DNA of 64,000 nt from Roseiconus nitratireducens (GTDB taxonomy: Bacteria > Planctomycetota > Planctomycetia > Pirellulales > Pirellulaceae), in NCBI RefSeq assembly GCF_008629675.1, contig NZ_VWOX01000006.1, positions 397,477-461,476 of the forward strand, given 5' to 3'. Of the stretch, positions 40,829-50,900 are shown piece by piece. The first letter of the stretch is position 1; each line of letters begins with the position of its first letter. The translations under genes were made by a program, and so were the position numbers. Below the pieces are notes generated by a model. That model was not told the origin of the DNA, made no database searches, and saw only the letters and a list, made by a program, of their open reading frames with translations.

Positions 40829-41069
40829 ACCACCCGCCGAACCGGATTGCCGCGGGCGAATCGATCGATCAACAACCGGCCCGGCGGTCCCTTCCTGATT
40901 CGGATTCTGGCGATCCTGCGATCTGTTGCCCCCCGCCGCCCGTCATTCCGGTCGGGTCGATCGAACCGGTCCCTGCGGAAGCTCGAGACCGGAACTATGT
41001 AGCTTGCAGAAGGCTTTGGCCACACCGGTCGGCGTTCGCGGAACATCTGCTACCTGCTGGGGCACCAAA

Positions 41070-41537
41070 ATGTTTTCATTCGCAAAAAACAAAAAAACGG
41101 TCGAACTCTATCCCTATGTTCGGCGGATCTGCGATCTGACCACCCCAAACCTCGCAACAACCGTCACGGGCCGATCGGAAGACCGTTTCAATCGGGCACT
41201 GCCAACGCTGCTGTGTCCCTGGGACGACGGAGCACCGATCAAGGAAGAAATGACAATCTGTTTGACCAGTGACCTGTCCGACCGCGGCGTCCGCGTGATA
41301 CTGAATCAGCCGCTGCGTCACGAGCAGGTGGTATTGGGATACTGGCTACAGTCGGTCGAGATGGTCGAACCCTGGTACTTTCTGGGCGACGTGCGCCACA
41401 TCCAGCGACTCGGCGGCGGATACTGGGCGATCGGGACCCAGTTGATTGAATTTGCAAACAAACGCTATGGCCGCAAACTCTCCGAACTGAATCACACCGC
41501 GGCTCAATTGTTGCCCCCGAAAGAAGCCCCGTGCTAA
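41070..41537 (+). CDS. Small cytoplasmic protein, PilZ-like
   Basis: The ATG at 41070 gives a 155-residue protein. Its middle part shows DLSDRGVRVILNQPLRHEQVVLGYW, which resembles the beta barrel of PilZ-type domains (the DxSxxGxxxxxxxPL pattern), and a GGYWAIGTQL strand follows. The RxxxR part of the c-di-GMP site is not clear. It may bind a nucleotide second messenger or be a degenerate relative. No signal peptide is seen. The assignment is tentative, but the open frame and its position suggest a real gene. Confidence 0.6.
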   Translation: MFSFAKNKKTVELYPYVRRICDLTTPNLATTVTGRSEDRFNRALPTLLCPWDDGAPIKEEMTICLTSDLSDRGVRVILNQPLRHEQVVLGYWLQSVEMVEPWYFLGDVRHIQRLGGGYWAIGTQLIEFANKRYGRKLSELNHTAAQLLPPKEAPC

Positions 41538-41566
41538 CTGAACAGCAACACGTTCAACTGCGGAAT

Positions 41567-42271
41567 TCACGCCGGCGGTTGCTGCAATGCGTTTTGCAGT
41601 GGGCATGACGTCCCCGTGACCGGCCGTCCCTGCCGGTAGACCTGCAGCAACCGTTTCGACTCCGCCGCCAGCATCCGTCGGACCTCACGTCGCTTGCCTC
41701 GCACGCGGGGTATCTTCATCGAATCGTACGCGGTCGTCTGATGGCGCATCCACGCGATCACGGCCGACTCGGCACGACGCTCCACCGGGATCCGTTCGGT
41801 GCGCGCGACCGTTCCACTTCCCACCGGTGTGGCGTGAGCGGTGACCGCCCGCGCTAGTTGCTTGGCCAAATCGGAATGCACGGGGTCGAAGTCCAGGAAC
41901 GCAACGACCGCGGATTCAAATTCACGGACGTAAGCATCCTGTTTGACTTCACGCCGCCGCAGATCCTGCTGGCGACGGCGGGCGTACTGTTCGGTGGAAC
42001 GCTCGGCGTCCAACTTCTCCCGTTCGGCAGCAATCTGACGGCTGTCCGCCCAGACGCCACGGGAAAAAACGCGACGCCCCTTCTTTTCCTTCACCGTCCA
42101 ACTGGGCCCGGCCGCTTTGACCCGACGCGTCAGTCCGGCATCCCCGGGAGCCAACAATTCCCAGCCCTCAGGGACTTGCCGAACCGAACCTTCGGCGTCG
42201 ATGACTTGGCGGTCGGTCTTGCCCGGGGAAACGTTCAACGATTTGTGAGGCATCTTGGATGTCGGGGGCAT
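41567..42271 (-). CDS. DUF2293 family protein
   Basis: The 234-residue protein has a helical, charged middle (ERSTEQYARRRQQDLRRREVKQ) and a C-terminal DUF2293 region with RTERIPVERRAESAVIAWMRHQTT and KIPRVRGKRREVRRMLA, rich in Arg and Lys. This family is uncharacterised, and its basic surface suggests nucleic-acid binding (inference). ATGs at 42271 and 42253 are both possible starts. It converges with the PilZ-like gene, 29 bases apart, and is divergent from the SGNH gene. Confidence 0.85.
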   Translation of the reverse strand: MPPTSKMPHKSLNVSPGKTDRQVIDAEGSVRQVPEGWELLAPGDAGLTRRVKAAGPSWTVKEKKGRRVFSRGVWADSRQIAAEREKLDAERSTEQYARRRQQDLRRREVKQDAYVREFESAVVAFLDFDPVHSDLAKQLARAVTAHATPVGSGTVARTERIPVERRAESAVIAWMRHQTTAYDSMKIPRVRGKRREVRRMLAAESKRLLQVYRQGRPVTGTSCPLQNALQQPPA

Positions 42272-42607
42272 CTTGCTCCAAGCGTTTTTTGCGGGTCATG
42301 AACAAGAGAAGGAATTCGGAGGACCGTCCCTTTCATCTCGGCCGATCCGGCAGGCATCGTTGTGCCACGAAGCCCGCGCCCAAACAACCCTCGCAATCTG
42401 AAAAGATCCCGAATCGGAACCGACAACTGCGATCGGATCGGACGACACCGATGCGTATACTGATGCTGAGATTTCGTCAGATTTCAATTCGCGCCGCTGC
42501 AACGGCCACGCTGCGTTCCTATTCCTGGCGTCCCAGAATGGAACCGATCGAACGTCCCTGTTCCCCGACACGCAACCGCGCCCTCCGTCGTTGAAGTCCT
42601 TCCCACG
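42272..42607. other. Intergenic region between divergent genes
   Basis: These 336 bases between the DUF2293 gene (minus) and the SGNH gene (plus) hold no supported gene. Both promoters should lie here, but I see no convincing promoter box. Confidence 0.4.
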
Positions 42608-44497
42608 ATGAAATCCTCGCCCGCAACCTCGCCCGAATTGAAATCCCGATCCCTCGGGATCGGAAAGAAGCTGCTTTTTGCCGTTGTCGCGACGGCGGGA
42701 TTTGTGGTTGCGATTGAGTTGCTACTCGCCGCAACCATGCCCTCACGGCAGGCTTCGCTGGAAGATCCATATGTGGGATTCGCCGGCAGTCTGCCGTTGT
42801 TGGAGGAACAACAAGATTCAACCGGACGCGGTTTGGTCCGATTCAATCGTGCAAAGTTGGTGTGGTTCAACAACCAATCGTTTCTGGCCGACAAGCCGCC
42901 GCGCACTTACCGCATTGTTTGCCTGGGTGGTTCAACAACCTTCGGTCGTCCGTTTGACGATTCCACGTCGTTTTGCGGTTGGCTTCGACACCTGCTTCCC
43001 ATGGTCGACGACGAACGAAACTGGGAAGTCATCAACGCCGGGGGCATCAGCTACGCAAGCTATCGGGTCGCGAGGGTGATGCAGGAGTTCTCACCGTACG
43101 AGGTTGACCTGTTCATCTTGTACACCGGACAGAATGAGTTTCTGGAGCAGCGCACCTATGGCGATTTGATGGGTCCGCCAACACTCACCGCACGAATTTC
43201 GCGGTTCGCGTTGGCCACTCATTTAGGACGATTGGCTTCGGATCTGGTGGAACGATTCGAAACACCGCAGGACGATGCCGCGAGCAAGACCCTGTTGTCC
43301 GGCGAAGTCGATGAGATCTTGAACCATACGATTGGCCCGGTCGATTATGACCGTGACGACGCCTGGCACCGTGGCGTGGAAAGCCATTTTCGCCTGAACT
43401 TACACCGCATGTGCGACATCGCCTCCGCTGCCGGCGCGAGGCTGGTGCTGGTCAATCCCGCTTCCAACTTACGCGACTGTGCCCCTTTCAAATCGAGTTT
43501 CGACGCATCCCTCAGCGAAGCAGAAACCGCGGCACTGTCCGAGCAACTCCGGCAGGCGAAGACTGCTCTGCAAGTCGGCGACGCCGAAGGCGGCTTGCAA
43601 AGGCTGATTCCGATTGCTGCCACCGATCCCCGAAACGCCGAGGTGCAATTCCTGCTCGGCAATGGTCTGTTAGCAGAAGAACAACCGGAGACCGCGTTGG
43701 CGGCAATGCAGAATGCGATCGATGAAGACGTCTGTCCGTTGCGCGCCACACGCCCGATCAAGCGGATTCTTCGTGAAGTAGCGCGGCGTGACGATGTGAT
43801 CCAAGTCGACTTTGAAAAGAAACTATCCGATCACGTCGAGGCGGAGATCGGTCACCGCTGTCTTGGCAACGAGAGTTTTTTGGACCACGTCCATCCCTCG
43901 ATCGAGGCCCACGGCCTGCTCGCCAGGGCGATCATCGCCGCGCTGGTGCGGGAGCACGTTGTCCAGCGGACTCCCACGACCGAAGAGGTTGGCCGGGCGG
44001 GACGCACCATCGAAGGCGGGATCGATCGCAGGGCACAAACGATCGCGTTCCGCAACCTTGCCAAAGTCATGCATTGGGCCGGCAAATTTGACGAAGCAAG
44101 CCGCAGCGCCCGCGACGCGTTGCGACTCTCGCCCACCGACCTGGAAAGCCGATTTGTGTTGGCCGACAGCTTGGCGAATTCGGGTCAGGAGGATGCCGCA
44201 CTGGACCAATATCGGACGCTGTTTCAGACCGGAACCTTCGACCGAGCGTTGCTCCCCTATGGAGAACTGCTGGCCGAACGGGGGGAAAACTCTGCTGCCA
44301 AGGCCTACCTGATGGAAGCGATTTTCGCCACGCAAGGTCAGACTCAAGCCCACGCCTTTCGATCCCTCGGCCGACTGCACGAGCGGCTCGGCGAGGACGC
44401 CCTGGCCCAGGAATGCTTCGATGCCGCCGCCACGATTCAATCCTCTCCACCGAGCAGCGCCGCAAACAGGACTGCACCTCCGTTGGTCACTCCCTGA
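42608..44497 (+). CDS. SGNH/GDSL-type hydrolase fused to TPR repeats, membrane-anchored
   Basis: The 629-residue protein has an N-terminal hydrophobic helix (LLFAVVATAGFVVAIELLLAA). An SGNH hydrolase follows: the serine block VCLGGSTTFGR, the glycine block NAGGISYASYRV, the asparagine block YTGQNEF, and a C-terminal DHVHPS (Asp-His dyad). A helical insert of TPR type (about residues 300-380) interrupts the hydrolase, and a second TPR stretch ends the protein (about 475-605). All four catalytic blocks are present, so it should be an active esterase or acyltransferase-like enzyme in the periplasm. The substrate is unknown; modification of an exopolysaccharide or lipid is a possibility only. Confidence 0.85.
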   Translation: MKSSPATSPELKSRSLGIGKKLLFAVVATAGFVVAIELLLAATMPSRQASLEDPYVGFAGSLPLLEEQQDSTGRGLVRFNRAKLVWFNNQSFLADKPPRTYRIVCLGGSTTFGRPFDDSTSFCGWLRHLLPMVDDERNWEVINAGGISYASYRVARVMQEFSPYEVDLFILYTGQNEFLEQRTYGDLMGPPTLTARISRFALATHLGRLASDLVERFETPQDDAASKTLLSGEVDEILNHTIGPVDYDRDDAWHRGVESHFRLNLHRMCDIASAAGARLVLVNPASNLRDCAPFKSSFDASLSEAETAALSEQLRQAKTALQVGDAEGGLQRLIPIAATDPRNAEVQFLLGNGLLAEEQPETALAAMQNAIDEDVCPLRATRPIKRILREVARRDDVIQVDFEKKLSDHVEAEIGHRCLGNESFLDHVHPSIEAHGLLARAIIAALVREHVVQRTPTTEEVGRAGRTIEGGIDRRAQTIAFRNLAKVMHWAGKFDEASRSARDALRLSPTDLESRFVLADSLANSGQEDAALDQYRTLFQTGTFDRALLPYGELLAERGENSAAKAYLMEAIFATQGQTQAHAFRSLGRLHERLGEDALAQECFDAAATIQSSPPSSAANRTAPPLVTP

Positions 44498-45067
44498 CGC
44501 GTTGCAAAAATGTCAATTCCAGATCACTGCGGAAGCTGGACGTTTTTTTCGCGTAAAAAGAGCAGATGCCCAGCCAATCCGTTCTCCAAGCATTGTCGAG
44601 GGGTTGTCATCACGTCACACTAGAACGGCCGGGACGACTGCACTCGCAAACGGCCTAGGAGCCTCTCGATGACGAAATCGGGGCGGTTCCAGGCAACGAA
44701 CTCCCGCCAGCAAGGAAAGGCTCGCCCGCGGTAGCCGCCTCTTCTTGCTCGATTGTTTCGAACCACCGCACCCCCGTTGGGAAGACGCACCAGACGGCCT
44801 GCCGGCGGGCGACGGAATGTGATTCCGCCGCCGGAAACCGGAACGCGGACCGATGTGCCCGCAATCTGCTGTCCGCGGCTGTAAGGTCGTCGGCTGCTTT
44901 CGCTCCCAACTCGATCGCTCCCTCGGGATTCGCTCCGCGCGCCCTAGGGATCGGGCTGCCCGTCCCGCCGGTCCAACGTGTTATGCCTTGAAGGGCGAAC
45001 GCGGTCACCGGTAGACCGGGATGCCGTTCCAAACCTTTCTATTCGCCCCAGATTTGAATTCCTCCCC
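44498..45067. other. Intergenic region without a supported gene
   Basis: The 570 bases before folE2 contain a weak hairpin near 44518-44540 followed by seven T residues (44543-44549), possibly a terminator for the SGNH gene. A 125-codon minus-strand frame (44655-45032) has no recognisable motif and overlaps the expected folE2 promoter, so I leave it out. Confidence 0.35.
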
Positions 45068-45892
45068 ATGTCCGACGTCGCCACGCCATCGCCCGTCCTG
45101 CCTGACATTCAATCAACCGGGGATCGCCGCCGCGTCGCGATCAATAAAGTCGGTGTCACGAACGTGCGCTATCCGATTTCGCTGAGAACGCCGGGGAAGG
45201 GCAAAGGCAACGAGTTTCTCCACACGGTCGCGACGATCAACATGATGGTTTCGCTACCGCATCACGAAAAGGGCACCCACATGTCCCGGTTCCTGGAAGT
45301 ACTTAACGAGTACCACCAGGAGCTGTGCAGCGACACGCTGCCGATGGTGGCCCATCGGATGAAAGAAAAGCTGAAGGCCAGGGATGCCTACCTGGAAGTC
45401 ACCTTTCCGTACTTCATCGACAAGGCGGCACCGGTCACCGGCCAGTCGGGCAAATTGGACTTCGACGTGACCTTTGAATTGGCCAGCAACGGGACCGACG
45501 ATTTCGTCATGACATTGAAGGTTCCCGCGACCAGTTTGTGTCCCTGCTCCAAAGAAATCTCGCAGTACGGCGCTCACAATCAGCGTTGCGACATGACCGT
45601 GAAGGTTCGAATGGCTGAAGGCGTGCACCTTTGGATCGAAGAACTGTTCGCGATCGTCGAACAGTGCGCTTCGACGCAGGTGTTCAGCGTGCTCAAGCGG
45701 CCCGACGAGAAATGGGTGACGGAAAAAGCCTACGAGAACCCGAAGTTTGTCGAAGACATCGTCCGAGACTTGGCCGTGGCGTTGAACAACGACGACCGAA
45801 TCGTCTGGTACCAGTGCAGCAGTGAGAACTACGAGTCGATTCACAACCATAACGCCTACGCGTTCATCGAATGCGACAAACGCGAAGGTTGA
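45068..45892 (+). CDS. folE2: GTP cyclohydrolase FolE2 (type IB)
   Basis: The 274-residue protein has the FolE2 signature: LCPCSKEISQYGAHNQR, which carries the metal-binding cysteine, and a C-terminal SSENYESIHNHNAYAF segment. FolE2 converts GTP to 7,8-dihydroneopterin triphosphate, the first step of folate and queuosine-type pathways, and can use metals other than zinc. The ATG at 45068 is preferred because the frame upstream (back to 44978) has no conserved-looking sequence. No zinc-responsive regulator or other folate gene lies nearby. Confidence 0.97.
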   Translation: MSDVATPSPVLPDIQSTGDRRRVAINKVGVTNVRYPISLRTPGKGKGNEFLHTVATINMMVSLPHHEKGTHMSRFLEVLNEYHQELCSDTLPMVAHRMKEKLKARDAYLEVTFPYFIDKAAPVTGQSGKLDFDVTFELASNGTDDFVMTLKVPATSLCPCSKEISQYGAHNQRCDMTVKVRMAEGVHLWIEELFAIVEQCASTQVFSVLKRPDEKWVTEKAYENPKFVEDIVRDLAVALNNDDRIVWYQCSSENYESIHNHNAYAFIECDKREG

Positions 45893-46124
45893 TCCAGTTG
45901 GCGGTGCGGCAACCCGACTGAATCGCAAAGCGAAGACAGCTCCCTGCTGTCGGCGCAAGCCGACGGAAATCGTCTCCGAATCTCACTCGCCGCGAAGCGG
46001 CGACAGCAACGCCGCCTGAGCGAAACGATTGGCAAGAGCGCTGTGTCAAGCGGGTATCGACCGTGGAGGTTATGCTGGTCGGCTCCGGTCTTCCCCACCC
46101 GCTGACGATTCTCGGATTCCCCCC

Positions 46125-47606
46125 ATGCGTTTCACGCCCTTTCGGACGCTACGCCGCGTGCTTTTTCTTGCGGTTGTCTTGGCTTGCGTCGGCACCCCGG
46201 CCCAGGTGTCTTCTGCCGAACGCCCGAACGTTTTGTTTTTGATTTGCGATGACCTCAACTGTGACATCGGTTGTTACGGGCATCCCCAGGTCCAGACGCC
46301 GCACATCGACGCGTTGGCCAACCGCGGTGTGCGATTTGCCAACGCCTACTGCCAATACCCGCTGTGCGGACCGAGCCGGGCGTCGATGATGACTGGCTGG
46401 TACCCGGATCAGACTCTGATCCACCGCAACGCGATTCATTTGCGCGAGCGGGCGCCCCAGGCCCTGACCGTCGCACAGCATTTTCGCGACGCGGGATACT
46501 TGGCCACCCGGATCGGCAAAATTTTTCACTACAACGTTCCGCTGCACATCGGCACGGGCGGCCATGACGATCCCTACTCTTGGGACCAGACCATCAACCC
46601 GCGGGGGCGGGACGTCATCGACCAGGATCAGGTGTTTTCGCTTCGCCCCGGTCAGTACGGCGGAACGCTCAGCTGGTTTGCCGCCGAAGGCGACGATCAG
46701 GAACAGACCGATGGCATCGCGGCGGATCACGCCATCGAACGTTTGGAACATCATGCCGGAACAGGCGAACCGTTTTTTTTGGCGGTCGGCCTGTATCGGC
46801 CGCACACCCCGTATGTCGCCCCGACAAAATATTTCGACCTCTACCCGATCGACGAGATCAACGTTCCGACCGTCCCGGACGGTTACTTGGAAACACTTCC
46901 CAAACCCGCGGCGCAGTCGATCACTCGCAAGAAGGAACAAGTGAATTTGGATCCCGCCCTGGCGAAACAGGCGATCCAGGCATACCGCGCTTCGATCACG
47001 TTCGCCGACGCGCAGCTTGGCCGGATACTCGACGCACTGCAGCGATTGAATCTGTCAGACAACACCATCGTGTTGTTTACGTCGGACCACGGCTACCACA
47101 TGGGCGAACACGGGCACTATCAAAAAACCACCTTGTTTGAGAATGCCACCCACGTGCCATTGATCCTGGCCGGACCTGGCTTGCACCGGGGCGGTGTTGC
47201 AGCGACGATGGCCGAGATGACCGACTTTTATCCCACCCTGGCAGAGCTGGCTGGGCTTCCGATCCCGCCGATGCTGTCCGGAACCAGTTTGGTGCCGGCA
47301 TTGCAGGATCCGACGCAGGTGGTCCGAGAGTCCGCTCTGACGCAATTCGACGGGGGCTACAGTCTGCGAACGGCACGGTACCGCTACACCGAATGGGGCC
47401 CGGACGGGGCGGCGGGCGCCGAATTGTACGACCGGCGGGCTGACCCGGAGGAACTGCACAACCGGGCCGACGACGAAGACCTGCGGCAGGTGAGGACGCA
47501 ACTTTCCGGGCAACTTCGCGAGCGGATCGACCAAGCGAATCGGGTGCCCGAAGGGTTCAAACGGACCGAAACGACGGTTCCGCGAATGGTCAAATCAAAA
47601 CGCTAG
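46125..47606 (+). CDS. Secreted sulfatase, iduronate-2-sulfatase-like
   Basis: The ATG at 46125 gives a 493-residue protein with a signal peptide (RRVLFLAVVLACVGTPAQVSSA). Sulfatase landmarks follow: the metal site LICDDLNCDIGCYG, the formylglycine motif CGPSR starting at Cys81, GKIFH, and the TSDHGYHMGEHGHYQK motif near residue 320. Type I sulfatases hydrolyse sulfate esters, and the CxPSR cysteine needs conversion to formylglycine. The overall pattern resembles iduronate-2-sulfatase (S1_7-like). In planctomycetes these enzymes often act on algal sulfated polysaccharides, but the substrate here is not shown. Confidence 0.95.
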   Translation: MRFTPFRTLRRVLFLAVVLACVGTPAQVSSAERPNVLFLICDDLNCDIGCYGHPQVQTPHIDALANRGVRFANAYCQYPLCGPSRASMMTGWYPDQTLIHRNAIHLRERAPQALTVAQHFRDAGYLATRIGKIFHYNVPLHIGTGGHDDPYSWDQTINPRGRDVIDQDQVFSLRPGQYGGTLSWFAAEGDDQEQTDGIAADHAIERLEHHAGTGEPFFLAVGLYRPHTPYVAPTKYFDLYPIDEINVPTVPDGYLETLPKPAAQSITRKKEQVNLDPALAKQAIQAYRASITFADAQLGRILDALQRLNLSDNTIVLFTSDHGYHMGEHGHYQKTTLFENATHVPLILAGPGLHRGGVAATMAEMTDFYPTLAELAGLPIPPMLSGTSLVPALQDPTQVVRESALTQFDGGYSLRTARYRYTEWGPDGAAGAELYDRRADPEELHNRADDEDLRQVRTQLSGQLRERIDQANRVPEGFKRTETTVPRMVKSKR

Positions 47607-47955
47607 GAGGTTAAACTGGGCAATTCGCGTCTGGCACCACCCATTCGCTAAACCCGACCCAAACGCGAATATGGTCATTTGTACAGACATTTGTGAGTGC
47701 CGCTTCGGTGGGAGGGCCGGACCGCAAGGTTGACAGTGACGCTCGGTCGCGGGTCTAAATGCGTCAGGGGCGTCGTAAAGAGACGCCATTTCCGACTATC
47801 CTGAAGGGTCGCGTTACGATCGCGCAAATTGTCATCTCCGGCGGGGCCGAAGGCCCGCTGGGCGGATTGGTGTCGATGCGATTGATTCACGCGGTTCGCG
47901 ACATCCGAAATTGGCCGAGGGTCGACCGGTCTTTCTCTGTCGATTCGTTCCAGGG
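47607..47955 (+). other. Intergenic region upstream of the FAAL-ACP-AOS gene
   Basis: This stretch of roughly 350 bases holds no supported gene. A frame from 47759 is a shadow of the following gene in another phase. The actual start of that gene could extend back to a TTG at 47911. Confidence 0.35.
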
Positions 47956-50900
47956 ATGGGGGCTTGTATCGCAAGGACTCGCGGCATTCGACTCCAGGTT
48001 CCACCGCGCTCGTTGGTTTACTTCGTGGACTTCCAGCAATTCTTCGGCGACGTCGCCCCCCCGACAGACCACTACGTCTCGATCCTTGAGCACTGGGCAA
48101 ACCACCGTGCCGACAGCGTCGCGTTTCGGTTCACCGATGTCGAAACGCTCGACCAGGCGTTCACGTTTTCGGAATTATGGGACCAAGTACGCGCGCTGGC
48201 CGGGTACATGCAAGGACGGTGCCGGATTCGTCCGGGCGATCGCGTGTTGTTGCTGTATCCGCCCGGGTTGGATTTCATCGTCGGATTCTTTGCTTGCCAC
48301 GCGGCGGGCGCGATTGCGGTGCCAGCATTTCCGCCTCGTTCGAATCGCAAGGCGTCTCGGATCCGGTCCATTGTGGTGGACGCGGACGCTAAATGGGCCC
48401 TGACCACGACGGGGATCGCCGAAAGGTTGACCGGTCAAACCTGGCACGAGGATTTGGTCGGCGTTCAGGTTCTGGGGACCGACAGCCCGGCCTGCCGAGA
48501 CCTTCCGCGCTACCGGCCCCAGGCCATCGATCCTTCCACGCTGGCGGTATTGCAGTACACGTCGGGATCGACGGGATCGCCCAAAGGCGTGATGTTGACT
48601 CAGAAGAACCTGGTCGCCAACGCCCAACTGATCTGGCATGCGTTTGAACCCAAGCGGGAAACGGTCGGGCTGTCGTGGTTACCGACCTACCATGACATGG
48701 GCCTGGTCGGCGGCATCTTGATGCCGCTGTTCCTGGGTTGCACCAATGTGCTGATGAGCCCGATGACTTTCCTCCAGCGCCCGGTGCGTTGGCTGCGTGC
48801 GATCACGAAGTATGGCGTCACCATCACGGGCGGGCCGAACTTCGCCTATCAATTGTGCGTGGACAAGATCGCTCCGCACGAAATGGAAGGATTGAATCTG
48901 AGCACGTTGGATATTGCCTTCAACGGCGCTGAACCGATCCGTCCCAATACGCTGGAAGCATTCCGCCAAAAGTTTGAACCGTACCAGTTCCGATCGTCCG
49001 CCAGTCTGCCCTGTTACGGGATGGCGGAAACCACCTTGATCGTCACCGGCGGCCCCAGCGAGCCTCGGCCGATCATGCAGTCATTTGACCGGACGGAACT
49101 GGACCAGAAACACGTTGTTCCGATCGCCGATGACAATCCTGCGGCACGCAGACTGGTGGGATGCGGTGCGGTGCTTCCGGGCGAGACCGTGCTGATCGTC
49201 GATCCGCAAACGTGTGAGCCGCTGGCCGAAGACCAAATTGGCGAAATCTGGGTCGACAGCCCCTCCGTCGGTGCGGGTTACTACAACCGCAAAGAAGCGA
49301 CCGAACGAACCTTCAAGGCGATGACAACCGACCAGCGTGGTCCCTTCCTGCGGACCGGCGACCTGGGCTTTCTTTATCAAGGCCAGCTGTACGTCTCCGG
49401 CCGTTTGAAAGACATGATCATCGTCCGCGGCGTCAATCGTTATCCGCAGGACATCGAAGAAACGGTCGAACAGGCCAGCAGCGTGGTCCAGGCCGGCGCC
49501 GTCGGGGCGTTTGCGATGGAACACGACGGGCGGGAACAGTTGGCGATCGTGGCGGAAACGGTCCGCATCCGAGACGTGGATTGGGACTCGGAAATCCAAG
49601 CCATCCGCCGCGCGGTCACCCAGGAACACGACCTTCCGCCCGATGCCGTGTACCTGGTTCGTAACAGTAGCGTCCCCAAAACCAGCAGCGGCAAGATCCA
49701 GCGTCACGCCTGTCTGCATGCGGTCAAAGACGAAGAATTGAAACTGATCGCGAAATGGGTCCGTTGGGAGGAAGCGACCGGCAGCCCGTTCCTGAGCGAT
49801 TCTGCGCCGATGATGAAGGCGGCCGCCAGCCGCAACGGCGAAGCCGTCGATGAAGCCGACATCAATCCGCTGGTCGTGGCGGCGATTCAATACCACGTCC
49901 GCAGCGTCGCCGGCGAACGGGCAACTCGGCTGACCCTGGAGACCAACATCGTTTTGGATCTGGGGCTGGACAGCCTGGAGCGTTTGGAGATTGCTCGCAA
50001 CCTGGAACGCACGTTCGGCGGCCGGTTTCCCGAGCAGGTCCTGGACGAAATTGAAACCATTGGACAGACGGCCCTGGCAATTCAGCGATACCTTCCGCCG
50101 GGGGCCGACGCCCGCGCCGAGGCAATGCTTTCGGGCAACACCTCGATGCAACGGGCCACCGCCGACCGACCAGCCATCGACACACCCGCCCCCGAATCGC
50201 CGAAAGTCGAACCCGAAGACGACGTGGAGCAATTCGCGGAGTACCGACGGCTGAAAACCACGATGGAACAGATGCGGATGACTGGCGTTCCGAATCCGTA
50301 CTTCAGCGTTCACGAGAGCATCGTGGCGGACACCACGATCATCAACGGGCAGGAACTGATCAGCTTTGCCAGCTACAACTACCTGGGCCTCAGCGGGCAC
50401 CCCTCAGTCTCCAAAGCCGCTGCCGACGCGGTGCAAAAGTACGGCACCAGCGTCTCAGCCAGCCGGCTGGTGTCCGGGGAAAAGCCCATTCACGGCGAAC
50501 TGGAACGAAAGATCGCCGACTGGATCGGTGTCGACGATGCCATCTTGATGGTCGGCGGACATGCCACCAACGAAACCACGATCGGCCATCTGGTCGGCGA
50601 AGGGGATTTGATCCTTCACGACGCACTTGCGCACAACAGCATCGTGCAGGGGGCTCTGCTCTCGGGAGCCCGCCGGCGGCCCTTTCCACACAACGACTAT
50701 CAGGCGCTGGACCGAATCCTGACGGAGGTGCGTTCGCGGTATCGACGGGTGTTGATTATCATCGAAGGCGTCTACAGCATGGACGGCGACTTCAGCAACG
50801 TCCCCGCCTTCATCGAGGTCAAGCAGCGCCATCGAGCCTTGCTGATGGTTGATGAGGCGCACAGCTTTGGCACGATGGGAAAAACGGGACACGGCATGGC

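Noticed and set aside
40825..41139. 104-codon frame starting in the ATGA of the SDR stop
   Set aside because: The coupling-like start looked attractive, but the product is Pro/Arg/Cys-rich with no motif and overlaps the better-supported PilZ-like gene.
44655..45032. 125-codon minus-strand open frame upstream of folE2
   Set aside because: No family resemblance or ribosome binding site; it overlaps the expected folE2 promoter.
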